A stretch of 64,000 bases of DNA from assembly GCA_038323835.1 (NCBI GenBank), contig JBBQHI010000007.1:1-64000 (forward strand), read 5' to 3'. A program made the translations under genes and the position numbers. The notes beneath the pieces are model-generated. The model did no database searches. It had not been told where the DNA came from and saw nothing but the letters and a program-made list of their open reading frames with translations. This document shows, piece by piece, positions 16,611 to 25,978 of this stretch. Each line of letters begins with the position of its first letter. The first letter of the stretch is position 1. The DNA is from JACVRW01 sp038323835. GTDB taxonomy: Bacteria; Actinomycetota; Thermoleophilia; Solirubrobacterales; Thermoleophilaceae.

Positions 16611-18316
16611 TGGAAGCCCGGAGCCTCACCGGAAGGGAACTGGGCGGCAGCCCCGAGATCGTGCTCCACGGCCGGCGCGAGCGGCAGGGCGGCTGGCTCG
16701 AGTGGCTCACCACCACCGATCACAAAAAGATCGGGATCATGTACCTGTTCGCCACCTTCGTGTTCTTCATCATCGGTGGCGTGGAGGCCCTGCTGATGCG
16801 CCTCCAGCTGGCGCAGCCGAACGGCACCGTGGTCACGCCCGAGACCTACAACGGGCTGGTCACGATGCACGGCACCACGATGGTCTTCCTGTTCGTGGTG
16901 CCGGTGCTGGCCGGCTTCGGCAACTACATGGTCCCGCTGATGATCGGGGCCCGGGACATGGCCTTCCCGCGCCTCAACGCGCTCTCTTTCTGGCTCCTGC
17001 TCTTCGGCGGGATGGCCTTCTACACCAGCATTTTCTTCGATCCGCCCCGGGCGGGCTGGACGATGTACGCGCCGCTGTCGGACGACAGCTTCTCGCCCAG
17101 CGGGGGTGTGGACGCCTGGATCTTCCTGATCCACCTCACCGGCATCTCCTCGCTGCTGGGCGCCATCAACTTCGTCGCGACGATCCACAACATGCGCGCC
17201 AAGGGCATGAGCTGGGGCCGGATGCCGCTGTTCCTATGGACGATCCTCGTCTACAGCTACCTGCTGATCCTCGCCCTCCCTTCCGTGGCCACCGCGGTGA
17301 CGATGCTGCTCACCGACCGCCACTTCGGCACCGCCTTCTTCGACCCCACCGGCGGAGGCGACCCGCTGCTCTGGCAACACCTGTTCTGGTTCTTCGGGCA
17401 CCCCGAGGTCTACATCATGGTCCTGCCCGCCTTCGGGATCATCTCGGAGGTGCTGCCGGTCTTCGCGCGCAAACCGATCTTCGGCTACAAGGCGATCGCG
17501 GCCTCCACCGTGGCCATCGCCTTTCTTTCCCTCCTGGTGTGGGCGCACCACATGTTCGCCACCCCCACCTCCACGGTGGTGCTGGCCTTCTTCATGCTCA
17601 GCTCGTTCACGATCGCGGTGCCCACCGGCATCAAGATCTTCAACTGGATCGCCACCCTCTGGCGCGGGCAGATCGTGTTCAAGACGCCGCTCATGTTCGC
17701 CGCAGCTTTCCTGGCGCTGTTTCCGATCGGCGGAATCACCGGCGTGATGATGGCGATCTTCCCCGTGGACTGGCAGCTGCATGACACCTACTTCATCGTT
17801 GCCCATTTCCATTACGTGCTCTTCGGCGGCTCGGTGTTCGGCATCTTCGCCGGCCTCTACTACTGGTTCCCGAAGATGTCCGGGCGGATGCTGTCCGAGA
17901 GCCTCGGGAGGGCATCCTTCTGGACGATGTTCGTGGGGTTCAACGCCACCTTCCTGGTGCAGCACTCCGCCGGGCTGTCGGGCATGCCGCGCCGGGTCTA
18001 CGACTACAGCAACGACCTGCACGTGAGCACCTACAACCTGATCTCGACCATCGGCTCGTTCATCCTCGGTGTGGGCGTGCTGCTCACCGTGATCAACATC
18101 CTCCACAGCATCAAGCACGGCAAACGGGCCGGGAACGACCCATGGAAGGGGAACACGCTGGAGTGGTTCACGCAGTCGCCACCGCCCGTAAACAACTTCG
18201 ATGTGATCCCCCGGATCCGCAGCGTCGAGCCCATGAAGGACATCCGGCACGAGGTGTCCGCCGGGGTCCGGGCGGCCGAGACCGTGGCGCAGCCTGCTGC
18301 GGCACGCAGTCTGTAG
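16610..18316 (+). CDS. ctaD: Cytochrome c oxidase subunit I, A1 type
   Basis: 568 residues, twelve membrane helices. Heme a/CuB ligands are visible in TMHGTTMVF, WAHHMF and HDTYFIVAHFHYVLF. Helix VI reads GHPEVYIMVLPAFG with the proton-channel glutamate at residue 266, which defines the A1 heme-copper oxidase subgroup. The GTG start overlaps the ctaC stop. The cluster continues with heme A synthesis genes but has no subunit III of its own; the only one in the window is at 53963. Confidence 0.97.
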   Translation: MEARSLTGRELGGSPEIVLHGRRERQGGWLEWLTTTDHKKIGIMYLFATFVFFIIGGVEALLMRLQLAQPNGTVVTPETYNGLVTMHGTTMVFLFVVPVLAGFGNYMVPLMIGARDMAFPRLNALSFWLLLFGGMAFYTSIFFDPPRAGWTMYAPLSDDSFSPSGGVDAWIFLIHLTGISSLLGAINFVATIHNMRAKGMSWGRMPLFLWTILVYSYLLILALPSVATAVTMLLTDRHFGTAFFDPTGGGDPLLWQHLFWFFGHPEVYIMVLPAFGIISEVLPVFARKPIFGYKAIAASTVAIAFLSLLVWAHHMFATPTSTVVLAFFMLSSFTIAVPTGIKIFNWIATLWRGQIVFKTPLMFAAAFLALFPIGGITGVMMAIFPVDWQLHDTYFIVAHFHYVLFGGSVFGIFAGLYYWFPKMSGRMLSESLGRASFWTMFVGFNATFLVQHSAGLSGMPRRVYDYSNDLHVSTYNLISTIGSFILGVGVLLTVINILHSIKHGKRAGNDPWKGNTLEWFTQSPPPVNNFDVIPRIRSVEPMKDIRHEVSAGVRAAETVAQPAAARSL

Positions 18317-18329
18317 CCTCAAACGCCTC

Positions 18330-19331
18330 GTGACGAGCGCCCCCTCGACCGGCTATCGGCGCCTCGCCCTGGCGACCGCGATCGCAACCTTCGCCCTGAT
18401 CATCGTGGGCGGAATCGTGCGCGTCTCGGACTCCGGCCTGGGCTGCGGGCCCGGCGGATCGGGCTTCCACGGCTGGCCGTTCTGCAACGGCGACGTGGTG
18501 CCCGGCCTCGCCCTCCACCACATCATCGAATACACCCATCGGGCCCTGGCCGGCGTGGTGGGGATCCTGATCGTGACCCTCGCCGTGCAGGCGTGGCGCC
18601 ATCACCGGGCGAACCGCGCGCTGGTGTGGGTGGCCACCGCGCTGGTGCTGCTGGTGGTGGCCCAGGCCGGCCTGGGCGGAGCCACGGTGGAGAAGAACCT
18701 GGAGGAGGCCCTCGTGGCCGCCCACCTCGGCCTGGCGATGCTTCTGCTCGGGGGCCTGCTCTGGGTCTGGCGCGCCAGCCGGCCCGAGGTGATCGGTGCC
18801 GATCCGCCTCAGGGCGGTCGCGGCTTCCGGCCGCTCGCCGTGGCCACCTCGGTGCTCGTGCTGTGCACGATCGTGGCCGGGGGCTACATGGCCGGAACGC
18901 AGAAGTACGGGCGGGCCGACTACCAGCTCGGCGACGGCGCCCACCACGCCTGCGGGAAGGAGTTCCCCAGCTGCAACGGCGGCTTCATGCCCTTCGGCCA
19001 GTCGCGGCTTGTGGACATCCACCTGACCCACCGGGCCTTCATGTACCTCACCACCCTGCTGGCGCTGGCGCTGGTGGCGGTGGCGCTCCGGCGGCGCCCG
19101 AGCCCGGGTGTGGTCAGGGCCGCGCTCACGGTGGCCGCGCTACTCGTGCTGCAGGTGCTGGTGGGGGCGCTGAACGTGTGGCTCGACGAGTACGAGGCGC
19201 TGATCGTGGTGCACCTCGCCCTGGGCACGCTCCTGTGGGCGAGCACGCTCGAGCTCACGCTCCAGCTCTTCCGGGTGCCCGCGCCGGCGCCCGAGAGGGC
19301 GCACCGGCGCACCGAGGCGGTGGCCGCGTAG
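18330..19331 (+). CDS. ctaA: Heme A synthase (COX15 family)
   Basis: 333 residues, eight membrane helices in two related halves. GGIVRVSDSGLGC and EYTHRALAG give the first-half landmark glutamate and histidine; the second half has IHLTHRAFMY and a late histidine in VVHLALGT. Paired cysteines occur in the extracellular loops. It converts heme O to heme A for the oxidase encoded just upstream. The GTG start follows ctaD by 13 bp and the stop overlaps the ctaB start by one base, so the four genes form an operon. Confidence 0.93.
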   Translation: MTSAPSTGYRRLALATAIATFALIIVGGIVRVSDSGLGCGPGGSGFHGWPFCNGDVVPGLALHHIIEYTHRALAGVVGILIVTLAVQAWRHHRANRALVWVATALVLLVVAQAGLGGATVEKNLEEALVAAHLGLAMLLLGGLLWVWRASRPEVIGADPPQGGRGFRPLAVATSVLVLCTIVAGGYMAGTQKYGRADYQLGDGAHHACGKEFPSCNGGFMPFGQSRLVDIHLTHRAFMYLTTLLALALVAVALRRRPSPGVVRAALTVAALLVLQVLVGALNVWLDEYEALIVVHLALGTLLWASTLELTLQLFRVPAPAPERAHRRTEAVAA

Positions 19332-20227
19332 TGGAGGCCCGGACCCAGGTCCGCCCGCCGGTGACGGCGCGTATACGCGCGGTGGTGGGCGACTACCTGG
19401 AGATGACCAAGCCGAAGGTGCAGTCGCTGCTGCTCTTCACCACGGTCACCACCATGTACGTGGCGGGCGATCCCTCGATCGGGCTCGTGATCCTCACCTG
19501 CCTGGGCGGCGCGCTCTCGGCCGGAGGGGCGGGAGCGATCAACCACGCGCTCGACCGCGACATCGACCAGCTGATGACGCGCACCGCGAATCGCCCGGTG
19601 GCGAGCGGCCGCGTGAGCCCGCGCGCGGCGATCGTGTTCGGGGTGCTCCTGGGCTGCGCGTCGTTCGCGCTGCTGGCCCTGACGGTGAACGAGGTGGCTG
19701 CCGTGCTGGCCATGTCCGGACTGCTCGGGTACGTGCTCGTGTACACGCTCTGGCTGAAGCGCACGACGCCCCAGAACATCGTGATCGGCGGAGCGGCGGG
19801 CGCGGTTCCCCCGCTCGTGGCCTGGGCGGCCGTGACCGGTGGCCTCGAGGGGTCGGCGCTGTACCTGTTCGCGATCGTCTTCTACTGGACCCCGCCCCAC
19901 TTCTGGGCGCTGTCGCTGCTGATGAAGGACGAGTACGCGAAGGCCGGGGTCCCGATGCTCCCGGTGGTGCGCGGCGAGGCCGAGACGCGGCGCCAGATCC
20001 TGCTCTACACGGTGCTGCTGGTGGCCGTGACACTGCTGCCGTTCGCCGGACGGCTCTTCGACGGCCTGTACCTGGCGGCCGCGCTGGCCCTGGGCGGCGC
20101 GTTCCTCACCTTCGCCACGATCCTGTACCGGCGGGCGGACCGCCGCTGGGCGCTGCGCACCTATCTCTTCTCGCTGGCCTACCTGGCGCTCCTGTTCGGC
20201 GCCATGGTGGCCGACGCCCGTCTCTAG
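19331..20227 (+). CDS. ctaB: Protoheme IX farnesyltransferase (heme O synthase)
   Basis: 298 residues from GTG 19331 (overlapping the ctaA stop as TAGTG). UbiA-superfamily signatures NHALDRDIDQLMTRTANRP (the DxxxD prenyl-diphosphate/Mg site) and YTLWLKRTTPQNIVIGGAAG are present, with seven to nine membrane helices. It adds the farnesyl group to heme B, making heme O, the substrate of ctaA. Length and order match CtaB of other actinobacteria. Confidence 0.96.
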   Translation: MEARTQVRPPVTARIRAVVGDYLEMTKPKVQSLLLFTTVTTMYVAGDPSIGLVILTCLGGALSAGGAGAINHALDRDIDQLMTRTANRPVASGRVSPRAAIVFGVLLGCASFALLALTVNEVAAVLAMSGLLGYVLVYTLWLKRTTPQNIVIGGAAGAVPPLVAWAAVTGGLEGSALYLFAIVFYWTPPHFWALSLLMKDEYAKAGVPMLPVVRGEAETRRQILLYTVLLVAVTLLPFAGRLFDGLYLAAALALGGAFLTFATILYRRADRRWALRTYLFSLAYLALLFGAMVADARL

Positions 20228-20253
20228 AAGCACATGGTCCCTGGCGCCAACGC

Positions 20254-20295
20254 GCCCAACGAACGGTTGGGCCTTGGCAGGATCCCCCTCGGGGG
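20254..20295. terminator. Two adjacent GC hairpins after ctaB
   Basis: GCCCAAC, loop GAACG, GTTGGGC (20254-20272) and CCCC-CTCG-GGGG centred at 20289. They lie between the ctaB stop and the acylase start. No U-tract follows. They may end the oxidase operon or affect initiation of the acylase gene. Confidence 0.4.
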
Positions 20296-20320
20296 CATAG
20301 GGTCCTCGGCTGCCGCCCGC

Positions 20321-22753
20321 ATGCACCGCCCCGCCCGCCCAACAGCAGTCTTCATCGCGCTCTGCGCATGCCTCGTCGGCGCGCCGGCGGCGCTCGCCCA
20401 CGGCGGCGGCTGGGGTCACGGTCACGGTGGGCACGTACAGCGTCCCGACTTCGCCTACAACATCCTGCCGCCCGGCCAGTACGGCGGCGCCGGCCTGACG
20501 AAGAACAGCACCGATCAGCTGCCGCTGTACGACAGCCTGACCCCGCTTCGCGGCCACGTGACCGAGAATGACATCAAGACCCACTTCAAGCGCGAGGACT
20601 TCGCTCCCAACGGCGCGACCACCGTGGTGCCCACACCGGGCCATCCCGACCTGAACATCGTGCGCGACTCCTTCGGCGTCCCGCACATCTACGCCAAGAC
20701 GCGCTCGGACCTCATGTACGGCACCGGTCTCGTGACCGGCCAAGACCGCTGGCTGCTCCTGCTGCTCGGCCGTGGACCGGCCCGCGCGGCCGTGGCCGAG
20801 GTGCCCGGAGTGGATGCCTTCTCGCTCGTCACCAGCGGCCGCACCTTCGTGCCCAGCGCCCAGTCCGAGGCGCTCGTCACCTCCGAGCAGCAGAAGCTCG
20901 TGGACACCTACGGGAACAAGGGTCGCCAGATCCTCGCCGACCTCAAGGACTACGCCGCGGGCGTGACGGACGGGGTCCCGGCGTCGTTGCGCCCCTGGAC
21001 CGTGAACGACGCCATCGCCGTCACCGCCTTCATCGGCTCGATCTTCGGCAACGGCGGCGGCGGCGAGGTTCGCAACGCGGACTTCCTCGCCAAGCTGCGC
21101 ACCCAGCTCGGCGCGAAGCGCGGATCGGGCGCGTTCGTGGACCTCATGGAGGCCGACGACGACGACGCGCCCACCACCACCAACCGCCGCTTCAATTACG
21201 GCACATCTGGTGGATCCCCCACCGAGGGCTCGCCGCTCGTGGACCCGGGGTCCTCGCAGGCGCTGGTCGCCGCTCCCAACCGGCTCGCCTCGAACTTCCT
21301 GATCGTGAACCCCTTCCGCTCCTCCACGCGCGAGAGCCTCGCCGTGATGGGCCCGCAGCTCGGCTACTACTACCCCGAGATCGTGCTCGAGGCTGACCTG
21401 CACGGCCCCGGGATCCAGGCCCAGGGCGCGCTCGTGCCCGGCGGCAGCCCCTACGTGCTGATCGGCCGCACCAAGGATTACGCCTGGAGCCTCACCACCG
21501 CGAGCAACGACAACCGCGACCAGTTCCTCGAGAAGCTCTGCGAGCCGGACGGGTCGGCGCCCACGCGGGAGTCGCGCCACTACGTCTACCGGGGCGAGTG
21601 CCGGGCGATGACCACCTTCGACGCGGGCACGCTCGACGGCGTGCCGCAGGTCTACCCGATCACCGTGCACGGCCCCGTGTTCGGCACGGTGACCGTCGGC
21701 GGCAAGCCCTACGCGATAGCCCGCCAGCGCTCCACCTACGGCGAGGATGGGAACTCCCTCGCCGCACTGCACGACATGACCACCGGCCGCGGCCGCACGG
21801 TCCAGGGATTCTTCGACTCGGCCAACGAGTTCGGCTTCAACTTCAACTGGGGCTACGAGAGCCGCGACACCACCGCCTACTTCTCCTCCGGCAAGCTTCC
21901 GCGCCGCGCGCCTCACACGAACAAGCTCCTGCCGACGCTCGGCACCGGCAACTACGACTGGCGCGGGTTCCTCTCGCGCGATGAGCACCCGCACGACGTG
22001 GGCGGCCCCGGCGGGATCTTCCTGAACTGGAACAACAAGCCCGCTCCGGGTTGGCAGACGGGCGACGACGGACACACCTACGGCTCGGTGCACCGAGTCG
22101 AGATGTTCGACGACTTCCCCCGGCATCCCGGCATCTCGGACGTGGCGAGCGTCATGAACCGCGCCGCCACCGAGGACCTGCGGGCCACCGAGCTGTGGCC
22201 GGTGATCCGGCGGGTGCTGGCCGGCTCGCCCGCGCCCGATGCCCTGACCGCTCAGGCCGCCGACGTCGTCACGAAGTGGTCGAACGCCGGCGGGAGCAAG
22301 CTCGACGGCGATCTCGACGGCAACATCGACGACCCGGGCGCGGCCATCATCGGGCCCGCCTGGACCAACATCGCCAACGCCGTGCTCACCCCGGCGCTCG
22401 GGCCGCTCACCCAGGACCTCGCGGGTCTCCAGGGGATCAACAGCGGGATGTTCGGCGGCGGCTGGTACGGCTACGTGGACAAGGACCTGCGCACGCTGCT
22501 CGGAGATCGCCTGCGCGATCATTACAACCTGCGCTACTGCGGAAACGGCTCCCGCTCCGCCTGCCGCGCCTCGCTGTGGGCGGCGTTCAAGGCGGCGGTG
22601 GACAGCGTGGCCGCCACCCAGGGCCCGGATCCCACCAAGTGGCGTGCCGACGCCACGGCGGAGCGGCTGAAGTTCGCGCCCGGACTGCTCTCGCAGACCA
22701 TGCGCTTCACCAACCGCTCGACGTTCCAGCAGATCATCCGCTTCGGGCGCTAG
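20321..22753 (+). CDS. Secreted penicillin acylase family (Ntn hydrolase) protein
   Basis: 810 residues from the ATG at 20321, chosen because a clean signal peptide follows (PTAVFIALCACLVGAPAALA). RDSFGVPHIYA and GLVTGQDRW open the alpha chain; NRLASNFLIVNP contains the expected N-terminal nucleophile of the beta chain, Ser324, released by autocatalytic cleavage. YAWSLTTASNDN resembles the oxyanion region. Such enzymes cut amide bonds of acyl-homoserine lactones, beta-lactams or lipopeptides; the natural substrate cannot be read from sequence. The stop codon interlocks with that of pgl on the other strand. Confidence 0.85.
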   Translation: MHRPARPTAVFIALCACLVGAPAALAHGGGWGHGHGGHVQRPDFAYNILPPGQYGGAGLTKNSTDQLPLYDSLTPLRGHVTENDIKTHFKREDFAPNGATTVVPTPGHPDLNIVRDSFGVPHIYAKTRSDLMYGTGLVTGQDRWLLLLLGRGPARAAVAEVPGVDAFSLVTSGRTFVPSAQSEALVTSEQQKLVDTYGNKGRQILADLKDYAAGVTDGVPASLRPWTVNDAIAVTAFIGSIFGNGGGGEVRNADFLAKLRTQLGAKRGSGAFVDLMEADDDDAPTTTNRRFNYGTSGGSPTEGSPLVDPGSSQALVAAPNRLASNFLIVNPFRSSTRESLAVMGPQLGYYYPEIVLEADLHGPGIQAQGALVPGGSPYVLIGRTKDYAWSLTTASNDNRDQFLEKLCEPDGSAPTRESRHYVYRGECRAMTTFDAGTLDGVPQVYPITVHGPVFGTVTVGGKPYAIARQRSTYGEDGNSLAALHDMTTGRGRTVQGFFDSANEFGFNFNWGYESRDTTAYFSSGKLPRRAPHTNKLLPTLGTGNYDWRGFLSRDEHPHDVGGPGGIFLNWNNKPAPGWQTGDDGHTYGSVHRVEMFDDFPRHPGISDVASVMNRAATEDLRATELWPVIRRVLAGSPAPDALTAQAADVVTKWSNAGGSKLDGDLDGNIDDPGAAIIGPAWTNIANAVLTPALGPLTQDLAGLQGINSGMFGGGWYGYVDKDLRTLLGDRLRDHYNLRYCGNGSRSACRASLWAAFKAAVDSVAATQGPDPTKWRADATAERLKFAPGLLSQTMRFTNRSTFQQIIRFGR

Positions 22754-23421
22754 GCCCGCAGCAGGGACGCCGCGGCGGCGTCGCAGACCAGCTCCACCGA
22801 ACCCTCGACAAGTGATGCCGGGGCGCGCGGGTCGGGCGGGCCGTCGAAGCTCCGAGCCACGGCCTCGGCCTTGTCCTCACCGGTCACGAGGAACACCGCG
22901 CTCCGGGCGGCGTTCACCACCGGCAGGGTCAGAGTGATGCGGGGGACCAGCGGGGCCATGCCCGGCGTGTCCACACCCACCGCCCGGCGCTCGCGCTCGG
23001 CCAGAGCGTCGTCGCCGGGGAAGAGCGAGCAGGTGTGCGCGTCGGGGCCCATGCCGAGCAGGATGAAGTCGAATACCGGGAGCTCGGCGCCGAAGGCCTC
23101 CTCGAGGCGCCGCTCGTACTCATCCGCTCCCTCTTGGGGGCCCAGCTCGCCGAGCATGCGGTACGTCCGCACATCGGACACGCGGCTGAGCAGCGCCGCG
23201 TCCACCATGCGGTAGTTCGAATGCTCGTGCCCGGGCGGCACACAGCGCTCGTCGGTGAACCAGATGTCCACGTCCGACCAGTCGTCGCGCATCTCGGACA
23301 GACGCTCGAAGGCCACGCGCGGAGTGGAGCCGCCGGTGAGCACCATGTGGCCGGTCACCGAGGCCAACATCTCGGCCACGACTCCGGCCGGATCGTCGCT
23401 CACGTGGACCTCGGGGCGCAC
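22750..23421 (-). CDS. pgl: 6-phosphogluconolactonase
   Basis: 223 residues from GTG 23421. VLTGGSTPR, IWFTDERCVPPGHEHSNY and LLGMGPDAHTCSLFPG are the conserved DevB/Pgl motifs. It hydrolyses 6-phosphogluconolactone to 6-phosphogluconate between zwf and gnd, both encoded 6-10 kb upstream on the same strand. Only 10 bp separate it from the M36 protease stop, so it looks like the last gene of the long pentose-phosphate transcription unit. Confidence 0.94.
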   Translation of the reverse strand: MRPEVHVSDDPAGVVAEMLASVTGHMVLTGGSTPRVAFERLSEMRDDWSDVDIWFTDERCVPPGHEHSNYRMVDAALLSRVSDVRTYRMLGELGPQEGADEYERRLEEAFGAELPVFDFILLGMGPDAHTCSLFPGDDALAERERRAVGVDTPGMAPLVPRITLTLPVVNAARSAVFLVTGEDKAEAVARSFDGPPDPRAPASLVEGSVELVCDAAAASLLRA

Positions 23422-23431
23422 GGACCCGATC

Positions 23432-25978
23432 CTACGCGCCGGAGCGCGGCCGCGACAGCAGAGTGCGGTGCCCACCCTCCGCCGACGCCCGGGCTCCGCT
23501 CCTCCTCAGAATCGTGAAGCTGGTGGCCACGGCACGGGAGCGATTGCCCGCGGAGTCGCGGGCGGTCAGCACCGCGCGATAGCTCCCGGGGGCCAGGGCG
23601 TGCCCGGACAGCCTGCCGCTGAAGCGCACCCACCCGCGCCCGGCGAACTGGCCGGCACGGACGAGCCGCCCGGCGCCCAGCCAGCGGGTGCACCGCGCGT
23701 GCCTGCGCAGGGCGTGCGTGGAACGGCGGCAGCTTCCCTTCACGCGGCGGCCGGACCGAGCCCGGGACAGCACGATGGTCACGCCGGCCCGCTCCGAGAG
23801 CCGGAAGCGGAACCGAGTGCCCACCGCCACGCGCCGCGCCGCGGACCGGGGGGTGTTGCTCGAGCCGACGCGGAAGCGCCGGCTGGTGACCCCGAACTGG
23901 GATGCTCGGGGCGGCGCCGTGTCGGGCGCGGGGGCCACGGGCCGGTTACCCGGCAGCGGGGTGGCGGGGAGGGCGGGTGACACGACCGCGGGAGCCGTGA
24001 AGTCCTCGACGGGTGCCGTGTCCTGGCCGCTCAGCGCTTTGGCGTTGCTGCCCATCCCGCGCGCCGCGAACACCGACCAGATCACGTCGCTGTCGCCGTA
24101 CCCGCGCGCGCTGTTGGCCGCGAGGATCGCGTCGCGGCCCTCCAGGAAGCTGGGCTCGTCGGGCGAGAGTCGCATGCCGTCGGTGATCAGCGCTCGCGCC
24201 CGGGTCACCCCGTCGGACGGGTGCTTCGCGACCAGCGTGCGCCGCAGGTCCCACAGCGTCTCCACCCAGATCTCACCGTCGGCGTGCACCTCCGGTCCGT
24301 CGATGATGTGCCCGAAGTCGCCGTAGGTGTATCCGCCCCGGCCCGCCCCGGTGGTGCCCGGGCAGGATGTGGTGTTCACGCCCACCGGGCAGTCGAAGGG
24401 CTGGGTGCGCAGGCCGGCGTCGCCCAGGTATCGACCGGCGCGGAGCTGGCCCGGCGTCGCGGTGTCGGTCTGAAGCCCGGCGGCCACCAGGTAGTCCTCG
24501 GCGTACCAGTCGCTCCAGGCCTCGCCCATCGCCCCGGGCTGCACATCGTTGAGCGCGCCGACACCGCGGTCGTCGGTGACGAGCCGCAGCGACAGGCCAT
24601 GCGTGTACTCGTGGAACACGACGTAGGGATCGTCGGCCCCGTTCACGTCGTAGATGCCGGACGCTCCCGGGCAGGCCGAGGTCCAGAGGTAGGTCTCGAG
24701 CTTCCCGGGGATCCCGTCGGGGTTCACGGTCATGCCCGCGTTGTTCACGTGCGAGCAATCCGGGAACGAGCCGTTGGTCATCGACCCGTCGTCCACCTGG
24801 CCCAGCACCGGATCGACGCCCTCGAACGAGCCCGAGGCAGGGCCGAAGTCGATGCCCGGCGTGTCCCGAAGGTGGTCGTGGAAGAGGTTCACGAACCAGA
24901 AGAGCTGAGTGGCGGCCTGGTTGAGGTTCGTGTTCCAGCTGAAGCCGGCGTTGCCCTGGTCCCAGGTGCAGCCGCCGGCGGGGCAGAGCTGCCCGGCTCC
25001 CGTGGCGCGCACCGCCGGGTAGCTCCAGCTGCCCGACCCCGTGGGCGGGATCTCGTCGGCCGGAGGAGGTGTGAGCGTGTAGAGCGTGTCCTGAGCGTCC
25101 TCGTACACATGGACGTTGGGACCCGACAGCCTGTCCGTGGCGCTCAGCCACGGGTCCAGCGACACGGTCTGGTCCGTGCCTCCCAGCGTCGCGCCGGGAT
25201 AGTTCCGGTGGATGATCCCGGTGGCCTCCCGCGTGAGGCTGTGGCTGCGCAGGACCGCTCCCGTGGCGGCGTCCAGCACCACGTCCCATCCCCCACCGGG
25301 GATGAGCACGCGCCACGCGAGCCTGGCAGCTCCGGGGCCGCCGAAGATGGCGAGCTCCGCGCTCGTGCCCTCGTGGAAGGTCGCCCGGCGATCAGCGCCC
25401 GACGGTCCGCTCGTGACCTCCCCGGGCGCGGGCGCGCCCACCGAGCGGGCGGTCAGCGCCGCCGCGTCGGCCGGGCCGAGGCCGGGCTCGGTGGAGCTCG
25501 GAGCCTGGTCGGGCACCGGCACGCGCGGGAGCGCCAGCAGGCGGCCGTCGGGCGTCACGGCCGCCCTCAGGCCACCGTCCACGGAGGGGATGCCCCGGTA
25601 GCTCTGGGTCCAGCTCAGGTAGGTGGTGCCCCCGGCGCTGTACCGGTCGTGCAGCTCGAGACCGCGAAGGTCCGACTCCCGCAGGCCCAGGGCCGCGGAG
25701 TGACGCCGCACGAAGCGCAGGGCCACCTTCGCAGGGGCAGCCGGGCTCCGGCCGGTGAAAAAGCCGTCCCGGCCCGCGAGCGAGCGCGTGATGGCGGGCG
25801 AGGGGTCCCTGGCGGTCACTCTCCGCGCGCTCTCCGGCGCCGGGCGCGCCCCCCCGGCCGCCCCGGCCGGGGCGGCGGGGGCGCGGGCCGAGCCGTCGAG
25901 CTCCGCGGCCCCGATCGCGGTCGCCCCGGCCACCACCGCGGCCGCGACCGCGGCCCGCACGAGATTGCGGCGCCTCAT
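23432..25978 (-). CDS. Secreted M36 (fungalysin-like) metallopeptidase
   Basis: 848 residues. Signal peptide (NLVRAAVAAAVVAGATAIGA), an FTP-like propeptide (about 60-300), then the catalytic domain with HEYTHG (H456, E457, H460) and the third zinc ligand in GEAWSDWYAED. The C-terminal 150 residues form an Ig-like module starting TSRRFRVGSS and rich in basic residues, of a kind I recall from Solirubrobacterales exoproteins. The last 25 residues (LRRSGARASAEGG onward) are encoded by a decayed palindromic element. The ATG overlaps the fabD stop by 4 bp. Confidence 0.88.
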   Translation of the reverse strand: MRRRNLVRAAVAAAVVAGATAIGAAELDGSARAPAAPAGAAGGARPAPESARRVTARDPSPAITRSLAGRDGFFTGRSPAAPAKVALRFVRRHSAALGLRESDLRGLELHDRYSAGGTTYLSWTQSYRGIPSVDGGLRAAVTPDGRLLALPRVPVPDQAPSSTEPGLGPADAAALTARSVGAPAPGEVTSGPSGADRRATFHEGTSAELAIFGGPGAARLAWRVLIPGGGWDVVLDAATGAVLRSHSLTREATGIIHRNYPGATLGGTDQTVSLDPWLSATDRLSGPNVHVYEDAQDTLYTLTPPPADEIPPTGSGSWSYPAVRATGAGQLCPAGGCTWDQGNAGFSWNTNLNQAATQLFWFVNLFHDHLRDTPGIDFGPASGSFEGVDPVLGQVDDGSMTNGSFPDCSHVNNAGMTVNPDGIPGKLETYLWTSACPGASGIYDVNGADDPYVVFHEYTHGLSLRLVTDDRGVGALNDVQPGAMGEAWSDWYAEDYLVAAGLQTDTATPGQLRAGRYLGDAGLRTQPFDCPVGVNTTSCPGTTGAGRGGYTYGDFGHIIDGPEVHADGEIWVETLWDLRRTLVAKHPSDGVTRARALITDGMRLSPDEPSFLEGRDAILAANSARGYGDSDVIWSVFAARGMGSNAKALSGQDTAPVEDFTAPAVVSPALPATPLPGNRPVAPAPDTAPPRASQFGVTSRRFRVGSSNTPRSAARRVAVGTRFRFRLSERAGVTIVLSRARSGRRVKGSCRRSTHALRRHARCTRWLGAGRLVRAGQFAGRGWVRFSGRLSGHALAPGSYRAVLTARDSAGNRSRAVATSFTILRRSGARASAEGGHRTLLSRPRSGA
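23461..23507 (-). repeat. Degenerate palindromic element inside the M36 gene
   Basis: TGCGGTGC near the left end and GGGCTCCGCTCCTCC at the right end match the minus-orientation consensus; the central arms have decayed and two bases are extra. It encodes part of the C-terminal tail of the protease. Confidence 0.65.

Noticed and set aside
18920..22522. Very long open frame (1200 codons) on the minus strand opposite ctaB and the acylase
   Set aside because: It is a GC-driven shadow of the plus-strand genes, rich in Arg, His, Gly and Val with no domain, and covers two well-supported genes.
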